From CADEED01 sp035765415 (GTDB lineage: Bacteria > Pseudomonadota > Gammaproteobacteria > Steroidobacterales > Steroidobacteraceae), in NCBI GenBank assembly GCA_035765415.1, contig DASTXR010000103.1, positions 22,048 through 86,047 of the forward strand: a stretch of DNA of 64,000 nt. Direction: 5' to 3'. A model generated the notes under the pieces. The model saw only the letters and a list, made by a program, of their open reading frames with translations. It did no database searches and had not been told where the DNA came from. The position numbers and the translations under genes are program-made. Below are positions 17,453 to 26,834 of the stretch, in pieces; position 1 is the stretch's first letter, and each line of letters opens with the position of its first letter.

Positions 17453-18335
17453 AAGAGGAGCGCTGACCACGATCGACTTCGGCGTCACGGCGACGGATTT
17501 TCGCGAGCGGCTGTTCGAAAAAGAATGCTGGCTCGCCCGCGCCGCCCTGCCCGCCGAGTTTCGTCTCGGGCTGCCCGACATCGAGGAGGTGCTGCGCAGC
17601 GTCGAGCCGGTTTCGCCCCATTTGCAGTTGTTCGATCGCGGCCGCATCTCCGAAGGTGAGTTCACCCAATGGACCATGACGGACAACTTGCCGCGCAGGT
17701 GCCTGGACGGAAGATTCCGGGCGCTGCTCGCGAGCGGCGCTACGCTGATCCTCAACAGCCTGGACGCGCACTGCGCGAGCGCCGCACGGCTTGGCGAGGA
17801 AGTCAGCCGGTTTGCCGGCTTTCCCACCTGCTCGAACGCGTATGTCTCGTTCGGCGGCAACGGCAGCTTCGGCGCGCACTGGGATACGCACGACGTCGTC
17901 GTACTGCAGCTCGTCGGCCGAAAACGCTGGCGCGTGGGCCCTCCCACGTTTCCGCTGCCCTTGCCCGGGCAGACCAGTCGACGATCCGGCGAGGCCGCGC
18001 CGCCACCCTGGACGCTCGACGTGCGGCTCGAGCCCGGTGACCTTCTCTATCTACCTCGCGGCTGGTGGCACGAGGTGACGCCTTTGCCCGAACCCAGCCT
18101 GCACCTGTCGGTGGGCATCTACGTGCCCAGCGTGTTCGATGCGCTCGGACTGCTGTGCCAGCAGATGCTGCCGCTCGAGCTGGCCGCGCGTCGTGGCGCG
18201 ATCGATGAAGCGGCGACCTCGCGCGACCTTGCGTCGCTCGTGGATGTCCTGCGGTCGGCGCTCGCCGATCGCGCGCTGATGACCCGGCTGCGCGGCGAGT
18301 TGGCCGTTCCCCGCGCCCAAGCCAGGGAATTTTGA
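17421..18335 (+). CDS. JmjC/cupin-domain Fe(II) oxygenase-like protein
   Basis: A protein of up to 304 residues of the cupin/JmjC superfamily, related to ribosomal-protein hydroxylases such as RoxA (YcfD). The Fe(II) ligands are visible as HWDTHD (His153, Asp155) and GWWHEV (His217); 2-oxoglutarate dependence is expected from the family. It has no signal peptide, so it is cytoplasmic, unlike its amidase neighbours. The start is uncertain: ATG 17421 overlaps amidase 3 by 32 bases, and a CTG at 17463 just after AGAGGAG is possible. It lies in the amidase operon between amidases 3 and 4, which suggests a role on the same substrate or its product. Confidence 0.78.
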   Translation: MASGPCHKSAERGALTTIDFGVTATDFRERLFEKECWLARAALPAEFRLGLPDIEEVLRSVEPVSPHLQLFDRGRISEGEFTQWTMTDNLPRRCLDGRFRALLASGATLILNSLDAHCASAARLGEEVSRFAGFPTCSNAYVSFGGNGSFGAHWDTHDVVVLQLVGRKRWRVGPPTFPLPLPGQTSRRSGEAAPPPWTLDVRLEPGDLLYLPRGWWHEVTPLPEPSLHLSVGIYVPSVFDALGLLCQQMLPLELAARRGAIDEAATSRDLASLVDVLRSALADRALMTRLRGELAVPRAQAREF

Positions 18336-18429
18336 TTCCATGCGGCCGATGAAGGTAGGGAGTCGCGCACGGCCGACGTCAAACATCATGTCCATACATC
18401 CAAGCCAAACTACCGGCCCGAGGGTTTCC

Positions 18430-20727
18430 ATGAAAACGCGCGTCTCCATCAACGCATTCCTCCTGTTAGGCATCCTGGGTGCCGGCACGGCCGCGGTCGC
18501 AGAAACCACGGCTGACAAGATCTTCAGGCTTCACGAAGTCACGATCGACGGCATCCACGCCGGCATCCGATCCGGCGCCACCACCTGCAAGGCCATCGTC
18601 GAGGCGTATGTGGCGCGAGCCCGCGCCTACAACGGCAGCTGCACGATGCCGGTCACGGCAGACGGCGCACCCGTGCCCAAGGTCAAGGGCGCGGTGCGCG
18701 CCGGCGCGCCGGTGATGTTCCCGACCAAGTCGGTCGCGATCACCAAGATCTTTCCCGACTTCCAGAACTACGTGGGCTTCCGTCCGGACTACGGACGCAT
18801 GGAGCCGACGATGTCGGATCCGACCGTGTACCAGCAGTACGGCATGGTCGTTGGCATTCCGAACGCCAAACAGGTGAATGCGCTCGAAACGATCAACCTT
18901 CGCGGCGAACGCTCCGTGACCTGCAAGGGCGCGTTCGATGCGCATCCTTCGACCGGAGCACTGCCCGCCGGCGCACCGGAGGTCTGCGAAAAATTCCGGC
19001 AGCAACCGGACGCCATCGAGTACGCGGCGCAGCTCGACGCCGAGTACGGCAGGAATCCCGACCTGAAAAAGAATCCGCTCTATTGCGTGCCCATGGGCTT
19101 CAAGGCCATCTACGACGCCAAGGACATGCGTTCCACGGGTGGTGGCGACGTGAAATACGCCGCCGATTTCGCACCGCGCGACTCCACGCTGACCGAACGC
19201 ATCCGCGCCGCCGGCGCCATCATCTACGCGCAGACGCACAACTCCGAGTACAACGGCGGCAGCGGCGATCCGGGCGGCGATCTCAAGGTCTCGCGTCCGT
19301 CGCTCGGCCAGGGAGGCTCGCGTGAAACCTGGGGCGGCATGTCGTGCAATCCCTACGACACCACGCGCGTAACCTCGGGTTCGAGCGGCGGCACGGCGGT
19401 GGCCGTCGCGGCCAACCTGGTGGTCTGCTCGATCTGCGAGACCACCGGCGGATCCTGCCGCGGCCCCGCCAACTTCCAGAACCTCGTCAACGTGGTGCCC
19501 ACCAAAGGCATCATCTCCTTCGGCGGCAGCATCGGCGCGAATCCCTACCACGACAGGCCCGGTGTCTACTGCCGCACGCTCAAGGACGCGACGACAGTGC
19601 TCGAGTCCTTTCGCGATCCCAAGACAGGGTTCTTCGATTCACGCGATCCCTACACCGCGCTACCACGCGTGATCGCGTCGAAGAATTCGTATCTGGATGC
19701 GCTCGTGACCTCCGCCGAGAACAAGCCGCTCAAGGGCATGCGTATCGGCGTGATCCGCGAGCTCATGATCAAGGTGAATCCGAGCGACGCGGCGGTGAGC
19801 GACGGCGTCAACAGCCAGCTCAAGGTGCTGCAGGACCTGGGCGCCGAGCTCATTGAAACCACCGATCCGCAGTATCCCGACGACCCGGCCATTCCGAACA
19901 TGGCGTACACCTTCAACGACGCCATCGCCGAGATCGTGCCGTTCCACCTGCCGGAAGTGTTCCAGTGGCAGAAAGACGGCAAGCCGGAATTCCAGCTCAC
20001 GGGTTACGACGTGACCAGCCGCGAATACCTGGTGAAGGCCGCCGCGCTCAAGGCGCCGCTGCCGAAGAATCTCAATTTCCGCCGCATCTTCGCCAACCCG
20101 CCCGCCGATCCGAATGCGGTGACCGGCTACACCTTCAGCTACCAGTTCGCCGAGTACCTGGCGAAGCGTGGCGATGCGAACGTCTATGACTGGAAGACCC
20201 TCAACGAGAACGCCAAGTACTACAACGAACAGCGCCGCGTCGCCATGAAGAACTGGGAGAACAAGCCCATCGACATCCGCACCAACGCCATCGCGTACAC
20301 CATGCGGCGCCGCGACACGCTGCGCATGGTCATGATGAAAGTGTTGCAGCAGAACCAGCTCGACGCGTTCGTGAATCCCGTCAATCCGACGCTGCCCGCC
20401 AAGATCGCCGGCGCCAGCGAGACCGAGAACCGGCAGGGGTTTGGCTACGGTGCGATGTTAGGCATCCCGGAAGTGTTCATACCCGCAGGATTCTCCGAGG
20501 TGGTGTACGACGCCACCTTCAAGCTCAGCGAGGACGGCACGAAGTACGACGGCGAGTCTGGCAAGGTGGCCACGAAGGTTCCGGGTGGGTTGCCCTTCAA
20601 CATCGCCTTCTGGGCCGGGCCGGGTGAAGAAGCGACGCTGCTCAAGATCGGGTCGGCGTACGAAGCGGCAACCCATCACCGCAAGGCGCCGGCGGCGTTC
20701 GGGCCGGTGAAGGGCGAGCCTCAATAG
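18430..20727 (+). CDS. Exported very large amidase-signature hydrolase (amidase 4)
   Basis: A 765-residue AS-family protein, the most divergent of the eight. A signal peptide covers 1-24 (AAVA-ETT). The triad is intact: Lys225 in FKAIYDAKD, Ser318 in TSGSSGGT, nucleophile Ser342 in TTGGSCRGP, where the usual Ile after Ser is Cys. It is extended by insertions near residues 75-190 and 273-302 relative to amidase 1, and has several Cys that could form disulfides. The ATG at 18430 has GAGGG upstream; an open frame back to 18340 adds 30 unconserved residues. Its stop is 14 bases from the convergent gene at 20742. Confidence 0.87.
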   Translation: MKTRVSINAFLLLGILGAGTAAVAETTADKIFRLHEVTIDGIHAGIRSGATTCKAIVEAYVARARAYNGSCTMPVTADGAPVPKVKGAVRAGAPVMFPTKSVAITKIFPDFQNYVGFRPDYGRMEPTMSDPTVYQQYGMVVGIPNAKQVNALETINLRGERSVTCKGAFDAHPSTGALPAGAPEVCEKFRQQPDAIEYAAQLDAEYGRNPDLKKNPLYCVPMGFKAIYDAKDMRSTGGGDVKYAADFAPRDSTLTERIRAAGAIIYAQTHNSEYNGGSGDPGGDLKVSRPSLGQGGSRETWGGMSCNPYDTTRVTSGSSGGTAVAVAANLVVCSICETTGGSCRGPANFQNLVNVVPTKGIISFGGSIGANPYHDRPGVYCRTLKDATTVLESFRDPKTGFFDSRDPYTALPRVIASKNSYLDALVTSAENKPLKGMRIGVIRELMIKVNPSDAAVSDGVNSQLKVLQDLGAELIETTDPQYPDDPAIPNMAYTFNDAIAEIVPFHLPEVFQWQKDGKPEFQLTGYDVTSREYLVKAAALKAPLPKNLNFRRIFANPPADPNAVTGYTFSYQFAEYLAKRGDANVYDWKTLNENAKYYNEQRRVAMKNWENKPIDIRTNAIAYTMRRRDTLRMVMMKVLQQNQLDAFVNPVNPTLPAKIAGASETENRQGFGYGAMLGIPEVFIPAGFSEVVYDATFKLSEDGTKYDGESGKVATKVPGGLPFNIAFWAGPGEEATLLKIGSAYEAATHHRKAPAAFGPVKGEPQ

Positions 20728-20741
20728 CTTCCGGAGAGAAG

Positions 20742-21242
20742 TTAGTCCGCGAGCTCGAGCTCCGCCAGGCGCGTCCTGGCGGAGCTCAGCAGCATCCGGG
20801 AATACAGCTTGTGAAAGCCGAGCAGCACGTTGAAAGGGAAACTCCGCACCCGCACCACGACCGAGCCAAAGTGCAGGCGCGTCGCGGGTGATCCACCCGG
20901 TTCACAGCGCGCCACCATCAGCCACGATCGGGTTTGGCCCAGGTAGTCACACATCAACAGCTGATCGGAAGCGCGCTCTTCCACCGTCCACGCGGCGAAA
21001 CGATCTCGCGCACCTCCCGCCAGTTCCCTCGCTTCGGCATCCGTGGAAGGCTTGGCGACGGCCCATTTGAGTATCCAGCGCTCGAGCTTGAACACCCTGC
21101 TCGTGTAGAAGGCTTCGACAAAACGCGCATGCGACACGTGCCCGGGGACTTCGGTGGTGAAGCAGTCCGTGTAGGCGCCTTCGCGGGCGTACTTCGCGTG
21201 AAGCGCTTCTGCTGGCAACGGACCGGATCGGATCTCGCGCAC
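20742..21242 (-). CDS. Conserved protein of unknown function
   Basis: I do not recognise a named family. About 166 residues, with sequences such as DCFTTEVPGHVSHARFVEAFYTSRVFKLERWILKW, DRFAAWTVEERASDQLLMCDYLGQTRSWLMV and LHFGSVV. The last segments look like a beta-rich fold, and codon use matches neighbouring genes, so it is likely real. No signal peptide or metal motif is evident. The start is uncertain: a GTG at 21242, eight bases after the preceding stop, is used; the frame stays open to 21293. It forms an apparent two-gene unit with the YciI-like gene. Confidence 0.6.
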   Translation of the reverse strand: MREIRSGPLPAEALHAKYAREGAYTDCFTTEVPGHVSHARFVEAFYTSRVFKLERWILKWAVAKPSTDAEARELAGGARDRFAAWTVEERASDQLLMCDYLGQTRSWLMVARCEPGGSPATRLHFGSVVVRVRSFPFNVLLGFHKLYSRMLLSSARTRLAELELAD

Positions 21243-21250
21243 TCCCCGCG

Positions 21251-21679
21251 CTACTCGCCGCGCGCCGCGCGTTTCTGCGAGATCTCTTCCCACGGATTGG
21301 GCTCCCAGCGCTTGAGCTCGAACTGAAACACCTTGCTCGTGACCGCGGGGTCGGCGTTGATGATCGCGGCCGCCGCGGCGTCATCGTCCGCCTCGAACAC
21401 TGCCGCTCCGCCGCTGTCGTCGGTGAAGCCGCCGGCGCTGCGCAACAGTCCTTTACGATGCAAACCGATGTAGTACGAAAAATGCTCGCGCATGCTCTGC
21501 TGCTCGCTCATCGGCTTGTCGACGACCCAGCCCGGCCCCCGGCGATACACCACCAGGTAAGTATTTCGTGCGACGCTCGAAGGCGCCACGACGTTGGCTG
21601 GCTTCGGCTCGGCAGCGAGCGCATTCAATGCGAGCCCGGCGAGAACAACTGCGAGCGACGTTGCAATCAAGTTTCGCAT
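21251..21679 (-). CDS. Secreted YciI-like domain protein
   Basis: A 142-residue protein with a signal peptide (MRNLIATSLAVVLAGLALNALAA) and a ferredoxin-like YciI-type domain: YLVVYRRGPGW, MREHFSYYIGLHRKGLLRSAGGF, AAVFEADDDAAAAAIINADPAV, FQFELKRW. YciI-like proteins are usually cytoplasmic; an exported one is less usual. The catalytic role of the family is poorly defined. It lies just upstream of the unknown gene at 20742. Confidence 0.75.
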   Translation of the reverse strand: MRNLIATSLAVVLAGLALNALAAEPKPANVVAPSSVARNTYLVVYRRGPGWVVDKPMSEQQSMREHFSYYIGLHRKGLLRSAGGFTDDSGGAAVFEADDDAAAAAIINADPAVTSKVFQFELKRWEPNPWEEISQKRAARGE

Positions 21680-21795
21680 TGCGATACTCCTGCGACCACG
21701 AGGGCCATGCCGACGAAAGAAGTCCAGCGGATGCCTGTTCGTACCGGCTTCGGCACTGTGTTGCTGCAGAAATCAGTCATGTGGGTGCTCCGGAA

Positions 21796-22278
21796 TTAGA
21801 GCGGCAGCCTGTAGAACCGCGTGTCGAGCGCCATTCGCGGAAACGCCGCCGGCAGATCGCTCGGAGGAACCTGGACAAAGCTGTGCTTCTCATAGAAACG
21901 ATGTGCGGCGAGGAACTTCTCTGTCGTTCCCAGAAATATCTCTTTCAGCCCTGCGGTCCTGGCGGCTGCCAGCAGAGTTTGAAGCAGAGCATCGGCCACC
22001 GCATGCTCTTTGCCACGATACGGCGCCTTCACGAACATTTTTCGCAATGCGCCCTGCCTGTTGCCGATGTCGCGCAGAGCGATTGTTCCGATGAGTTGCT
22101 GTCCCACAATCGCAACCCAGAATCCGCCGGCGCCTGTCCGGTAGAAATTCTCGACGTCCAGCAGATCTGGCTGGTCTTCCGCGCTGATCTCGAAACCGAA
22201 CTCACCCTGCTGAATCGCGAGGATCAGTTCGATCACGTCGGCCTGCAACGCCAACTCATACGGAACGACTTCGACCAT
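21796..22278 (-). CDS. GNAT family N-acetyltransferase
   Basis: A 160-residue acetyltransferase. The acetyl-CoA-binding region is seen in ALRKMFVKAPYRGKEHAVADALLQTLLAAARTAG (motif A around residues 85-115), followed by EIFLGTTEKFLAAHRFYEKHSFVQV (motif B). Substrate unknown. The ATG at 22278 has GGAGG five bases upstream; the frame extends 17 codons further without a better site. The adjacent 115-base gap to 21679 shows no recognisable signal. Confidence 0.85.
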   Translation of the reverse strand: MVEVVPYELALQADVIELILAIQQGEFGFEISAEDQPDLLDVENFYRTGAGGFWVAIVGQQLIGTIALRDIGNRQGALRKMFVKAPYRGKEHAVADALLQTLLAAARTAGLKEIFLGTTEKFLAAHRFYEKHSFVQVPPSDLPAAFPRMALDTRFYRLPL

Positions 22279-22338
22279 GACAGCCTCCGTCTCCTGCGGG
22301 CCGGAAACGTCGATGCCTTCCACCGACACAACAACAGC

Positions 22339-22563
22339 TCACTTCGGCTTCTCGCTGGGCGCGAGACGTGGCGCGACAACTTCACGGGTCTGCGCGCTTG
22401 GATGGCCTAGTGCTTCCGCACACTCATTCAAGAGACGCTGGTCACGCTCTTCGAACGCATTGGGCTTGGCACTCTCCACGTCGATGGTGCCGACGACTTG
22501 ATCGGCAAGCAATACGGGCATGATGATCTCCGCTCTCGTGCCTTCAATGGTTGCCAGGTGTCG
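22339..22563 (-). pseudogene. GAF-domain remnant
   Basis: The reading frame encodes a GAF-domain C-terminal half (RHLATIEGTRAEIIMPVLLADQVVGTIDVES, then NAFEERDQRLLNECAEAL). The first half of the domain is missing: similarity begins before the only candidate ATG (22521) and stops next to the RND pump's end at 22598. A 60-residue ORF from 22521 with a GGAG site could still be translated but would lack a complete fold. Most simply it is the 3' stump of a deleted gene. Confidence 0.55.
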
Positions 22564-22597
22564 AGCGTCTGAGCGGCGCGCCGGGCGCCGAGAGAAC

Positions 22598-25500
22598 TCA
22601 GGCGCTCGCCGGCACCACCGATGGTTCGGCTATCGACAAACGCCGGTGATGCATCAGCGCGTACATCGCCGGTATGACAAACAAGGTCAACCCACCACCG
22701 CACACCAGTCCGCCGATCACGGCGATGCCCATGGACATGCGGCTCTCGGCGCCTGCGCCGATAGCCAGCGCGATGGGCAGGATGCCGAGCACCGTCGCCA
22801 GGGTCGTCATGAGTATCGGGCGCAAACGCGCCGCCGCGGCTTCACGCACCGCCGCCAGTGCGCTGCCCGCTCCCGCCGCGACGCGCTGGTTGGCGAACTC
22901 GACGATGAGAATGCCGTTCTTGGTGACCAGGCCCACCAGCATGATCAGCCCGATCTGCGAAAAGATGTTCAGCGTCTGGTTGAAGTACCACAATGCGAAC
23001 AGCGCGCCGGCGAGCGCCAGTGGCACAGTCAGCAGGATCACCAGCGGATCGACGAAACTCTCGAACTGCGCCGCCAGCACCAGGTATATGAGCAGCAGCG
23101 CGAGCGCGAACACCCAGCCCAGCGATGAGGCGCTCTCCTCGAAGTCGCGAGCGGCGCCGGATAGTGAAGTGATGAAACGCTCGTCGAGCGTGGCCGCGGC
23201 AATCTCGCGGAATGCGGCGATGCCGTCTGCGAGAGTGCGTCCGGGCGCGAGAGTTCCCGACACGGTGGCCGCGGAGTAGCGGTTGTAGCGATACAGCTCC
23301 GGAGGCGAGCTGCTTTCGTCGAACGTCACCAGATTGTCCAGCCGCACCATCTCCGTGCCACCGAGACTGCGCACCGCGATGTTGCCGAGATCGTCGGGAC
23401 GCGATCGGAAATCTCGCGTGAGCTGGCCGATGACGTCGTATTGCTTTCCCTCGTGAATGAAGTAGCCGAAGCGCTGCCCTGACAACGAAGCCTGCAAGGT
23501 CTGCGCGATATCGAGCGCGCTGATGCCGACGGCCTGCGCCTTTTCGCGATCGAGCGTCACGCGCACTTCAGGTTTGCTGAACTTGAGATCGCTGTCCACG
23601 AACGTGAACACTTCGTGCTCGCGCGCCGCGGCCAGGAACTTCGGCAACGCCTCTTCGAGCACGGGCATGTCCACCGCCTGAACCACGAACCGGACTCCGG
23701 TTTCATTGGCGCGGCGCTCGCCGACGCTCGCTTCCTGAGTGATGTTCACGCGCGTGCCGTTGAAGCGCCGCTGCAGCACGCGCAGCGAATCGGCAATCTG
23801 CGCCTGCGTGCGCTCGCGCTCGCTCTTGTCCTTGAGAAACACGCGCACGAATCCTGAATTCACGGCGCCCTGAACGCCGGGTCCACCGCCCATGCCAGGC
23901 ACCTGCGTCATCATGAGGTGCGCTTCAGGGACGAGCTCCGCGGTAGCGCGCGCCAGTTCGTCGGTGCGCGCCTGCATGTATTCGTATCCAACGCCCTCGA
24001 GGCCGGTGGCGCGCACCCAGACGCGACCGCGGTCTTCCATGGGCGCAAGCTCGCGCGGAAGCTGCGTAAAGAACAGCGCGATGAAACCAGCGGCGCCGCC
24101 CAGCACCGCAAGCGCCACCCAGCGTCGCCTCAGAAATTTCGCGAGGCCCTTTTCATAGCCCTGCTCCAGCGCCCTGAAGAAAGGTTCGGTCTTGAGGAAC
24201 AGCCATCCCCTGTCGTGGCTTCCCTTGAGCAGGCGCGCCGACAGCATGGGCGTGAGCGTCAGCGCCACCACCGCCGAGATCAGCACGGCGCCGGCAATCG
24301 TCACGCCGAACTCGCGAAACAGGCGGCCAGACAACCCTCCCATGAACAACAGCGGCAGAAATACGACGGCGAGCGTGAGCGTCGTGGAAACCACGGCGAA
24401 GAAGATCTCCTTCGTGCCGGCGATGCTGGCATCGAGCGGCGCGGCTCCGGCCTCGATCTTGGCATAGATGTTCTCGAGCACGACGATGGCATCGTCCACG
24501 ACCAGCCCGATGGAGAGCACGATGCCTAACAAGGTCAGCGTGTTGATCGAGAACCCGGCGGCATAGATGATGGCGAACGTGCCGACCACCGACACGGGGA
24601 TGGCGATCACGGGAATCAGCGTGGTGCGCCATTCGCGCAGGAACGCGAACACCACCAGCACCACCAGCGCGAACGCGATGAATATGGTCTCGGTCACCTC
24701 GAGCAACGAACGGCGCACGTACTCGGTGTTGTCGTAGGCCACGTCCACCTGGATGTCGTCGGGAATTTCATTTTTTATCTGCGCAAGCCGTGCGCGCAAC
24801 GCGTCGACGATCTCGATCTGGTTGGCGCCCGGTTGCTGCTTGAAGTACAGGCCGGCGATCGGCGTGTCGCCCATCTTCAGTGCGCTGCGCTCGTTTGCGG
24901 CGCCGAGCTCCACGAACCCGATGTCGCGGAAGCGCACCACGCTGTCCGCGGTTCGCTTGACGATCAATGCGCTGAATTCCGCGGGTGTGTTCAATCGCGA
25001 CAGGGTCTTGACCGGCAGCTCGATGGTCTCGCCCTCGATGCGGCCCGAAGGAAGCTCGATGTTCTCGCGCGTGATGGCGGCGCGCACATCGAGCGGCGAG
25101 AGGTTGTAGGCGGTGAGCTTCTCGGGATCCATCCACAGGCGCATCGCGTAGCGCTTCTCCGCGGGCTGATCGACCGAGGCGATGCCCGGCACGGTCTGCA
25201 GGCGCTCTTTCAACGTGTTCGCATAGGCCCCGAGCTCGAGTTGCGTGCGCAAGCCGCTCGACAGCGCAAGCCCGAAGATGGGCGTGGAGTCGGCATCCGC
25301 CTTGTTGAGGATCGGTGGATTCACATCGGGCGGCAGATACCGCACGGCACGCGCCAGCTGGTCGCGCACGTCGCTGGCCGCGGTCTCGAGGTTCGTGTCC
25401 AGAGAAAACTCGGCCGACACCTGGCTCGCCCCTTCACGGCTGTTGGAAGTGAGCGTCTGGATTCCCGCCACGGTATTGAGAGCCTCTTCGATGGGCTCGG

Positions 25501-25690
25501 TGATCTGCGCCTGCACCACTTCGGCGGCCGCGCCGGGATAGGCGGTGGTGATCGAGATCGTGGGCGGATCCACCGACGGATACTCGCGCACGCCGAGCCT
25601 GGCGAGCCCGATGACGCCTGACAAGGTGATCAGCAGCGACATGACGATGGTGAAGACCGGACGCCGAATGCTGATTTCGGCCAGTGTCAT
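22598..25690 (-). CDS. RND-family efflux pump, inner-membrane permease (HAE1 type)
   Basis: A 1030-residue proton-driven exporter. It begins ISIRRPVFTIVMSLLITLSGVIGL (first transmembrane helix), has two large periplasmic loops and twelve transmembrane helices. TM4 carries the double Asp of the proton relay (IGLVVDDAIVVLENIYAK, near residue 405). Its length and motifs are those of HAE1 multidrug pumps such as MexF/AcrB relatives. No outer-membrane TolC gene is present here. It follows the adaptor by 4 bases and is the last gene of the receptor-amidase array, suggesting export of the same compound or its hydrolysis products. Confidence 0.92.
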   Translation of the reverse strand: MTLAEISIRRPVFTIVMSLLITLSGVIGLARLGVREYPSVDPPTISITTAYPGAAAEVVQAQITEPIEEALNTVAGIQTLTSNSREGASQVSAEFSLDTNLETAASDVRDQLARAVRYLPPDVNPPILNKADADSTPIFGLALSSGLRTQLELGAYANTLKERLQTVPGIASVDQPAEKRYAMRLWMDPEKLTAYNLSPLDVRAAITRENIELPSGRIEGETIELPVKTLSRLNTPAEFSALIVKRTADSVVRFRDIGFVELGAANERSALKMGDTPIAGLYFKQQPGANQIEIVDALRARLAQIKNEIPDDIQVDVAYDNTEYVRRSLLEVTETIFIAFALVVLVVFAFLREWRTTLIPVIAIPVSVVGTFAIIYAAGFSINTLTLLGIVLSIGLVVDDAIVVLENIYAKIEAGAAPLDASIAGTKEIFFAVVSTTLTLAVVFLPLLFMGGLSGRLFREFGVTIAGAVLISAVVALTLTPMLSARLLKGSHDRGWLFLKTEPFFRALEQGYEKGLAKFLRRRWVALAVLGGAAGFIALFFTQLPRELAPMEDRGRVWVRATGLEGVGYEYMQARTDELARATAELVPEAHLMMTQVPGMGGGPGVQGAVNSGFVRVFLKDKSERERTQAQIADSLRVLQRRFNGTRVNITQEASVGERRANETGVRFVVQAVDMPVLEEALPKFLAAAREHEVFTFVDSDLKFSKPEVRVTLDREKAQAVGISALDIAQTLQASLSGQRFGYFIHEGKQYDVIGQLTRDFRSRPDDLGNIAVRSLGGTEMVRLDNLVTFDESSSPPELYRYNRYSAATVSGTLAPGRTLADGIAAFREIAAATLDERFITSLSGAARDFEESASSLGWVFALALLLIYLVLAAQFESFVDPLVILLTVPLALAGALFALWYFNQTLNIFSQIGLIMLVGLVTKNGILIVEFANQRVAAGAGSALAAVREAAAARLRPILMTTLATVLGILPIALAIGAGAESRMSMGIAVIGGLVCGGGLTLFVIPAMYALMHHRRLSIAEPSVVPASA

Positions 25691-25694
25691 GCGC

Positions 25695-26828
25695 TTACTC
25701 GCTGGCGGTCCTGACCAGCTGGCCGGATCGCATGCCTTGCAGCCCGGACGTGATCACGACGTCACCTTTGTTCAATCCGGCGAGGATGTGCACCGTGCTC
25801 TCGAGGCGCGTCCCCGCCTCCACCGCGCGCCGCTCCGCCATGTTGCCTTCGCCCACCACGTACACGTTGAGCTCGTTGAGCCCCGGAATGACCGCCACGG
25901 ACGGCACCAGGATGGCTTCACCGAGCTCCGCCAGCACCAGCTCCACGCTGGCGGAGGCGCCGGGCAACAACCTTGCGCCCGGGTTGTCGCACCAGGCGCG
26001 TACGAGCACCGTGCGCGTGGCCGCGTCGATGCGCGGGTCCTGCGCGTACACCTCGCCCTTGAACCTGCGCTCGCCGCCGGCGACCGAAAAAGTGACGGGA
26101 CTTCGCGGATTTATGCGTCCGGCGTATTTCTCGGGCAACGAAAAATCGATCTTGAGTCGATCGAGGCGCTGCAGTGTCGCGACCTTGGTGGCGGCGGTGA
26201 TGAATGCCCCGTCGCTGACGTAACGCAGGCCGACGATGCCGTCGAAAGGCGCGCGAATTTCGGTCTTTGCGATCTGCGCTCGCGTGAGCTCGATGTCGGC
26301 GTCCTGCACGTTGAGCTCGGCGAGCGCGGTGTCGTATTCCTCCTGGCGCGCGACGCCCTGCTTCAGGAGCTGCGCGATGCGTTTTTCGCGCAGTACGGCA
26401 AGTTGTTTGCGGTACTGCGCGCGCGACAACGTGGCGCGCAGGTCGGCGTCATTGAGTTTGACCAGGAGCTGCCCCGCGCGCACGCGCGCTCCCTCGGTGA
26501 AATTGATGGAGACGATCTTGCCGGTGGTTTCCGCCTGCAGCTCCACGGCTTCGTCGGCGCGCAGCGTGCCCGTGGCGGTGAGTTTTTCAGCGAACTGCTG
26601 GGGCGTCACCACGAACGTGGAGACCGTCAGCGTATTGCCACCACTGCTGGCGCTGGCGCTGCCCCCACCTTCGCGGCGCGGCACCACCGGTTTTCCCGCG
26701 CCACCCGCGGCCGCGGGCTTTGCTTCAGTGGCAGCGCTGCTGTGCGATATGACCTTGGGCGCGATGACGGCAGCGGCCAGGGCAACAGACAGCAGTGTCC
26801 AAAGCGTGTTCTTGAGCGCCGGTTTCAT
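25695..26828 (-). CDS. RND efflux adaptor (membrane fusion protein)
   Basis: A 377-residue periplasmic adaptor. The N-terminal signal/anchor (LWTLLSVALAAAVIAPKVI) is followed by a Gly/Ala/Ser-rich linker, lipoyl-like halves (GTLRADEAVELQAETTGKIVSINFTEGARVRAGQLLVKL and APFDGIVGLRYVSDGAFI), a short coiled-coil hairpin between them, and beta-barrel and membrane-proximal domains. It bridges the pump to an outer-membrane channel. It starts 6 bases after amidase 5, so transcription with the amidases is likely. Confidence 0.92.
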   Translation of the reverse strand: MKPALKNTLWTLLSVALAAAVIAPKVISHSSAATEAKPAAAGGAGKPVVPRREGGGSASASSGGNTLTVSTFVVTPQQFAEKLTATGTLRADEAVELQAETTGKIVSINFTEGARVRAGQLLVKLNDADLRATLSRAQYRKQLAVLREKRIAQLLKQGVARQEEYDTALAELNVQDADIELTRAQIAKTEIRAPFDGIVGLRYVSDGAFITAATKVATLQRLDRLKIDFSLPEKYAGRINPRSPVTFSVAGGERRFKGEVYAQDPRIDAATRTVLVRAWCDNPGARLLPGASASVELVLAELGEAILVPSVAVIPGLNELNVYVVGEGNMAERRAVEAGTRLESTVHILAGLNKGDVVITSGLQGMRSGQLVRTASE

Positions 26829-26834
26829 GAACGC

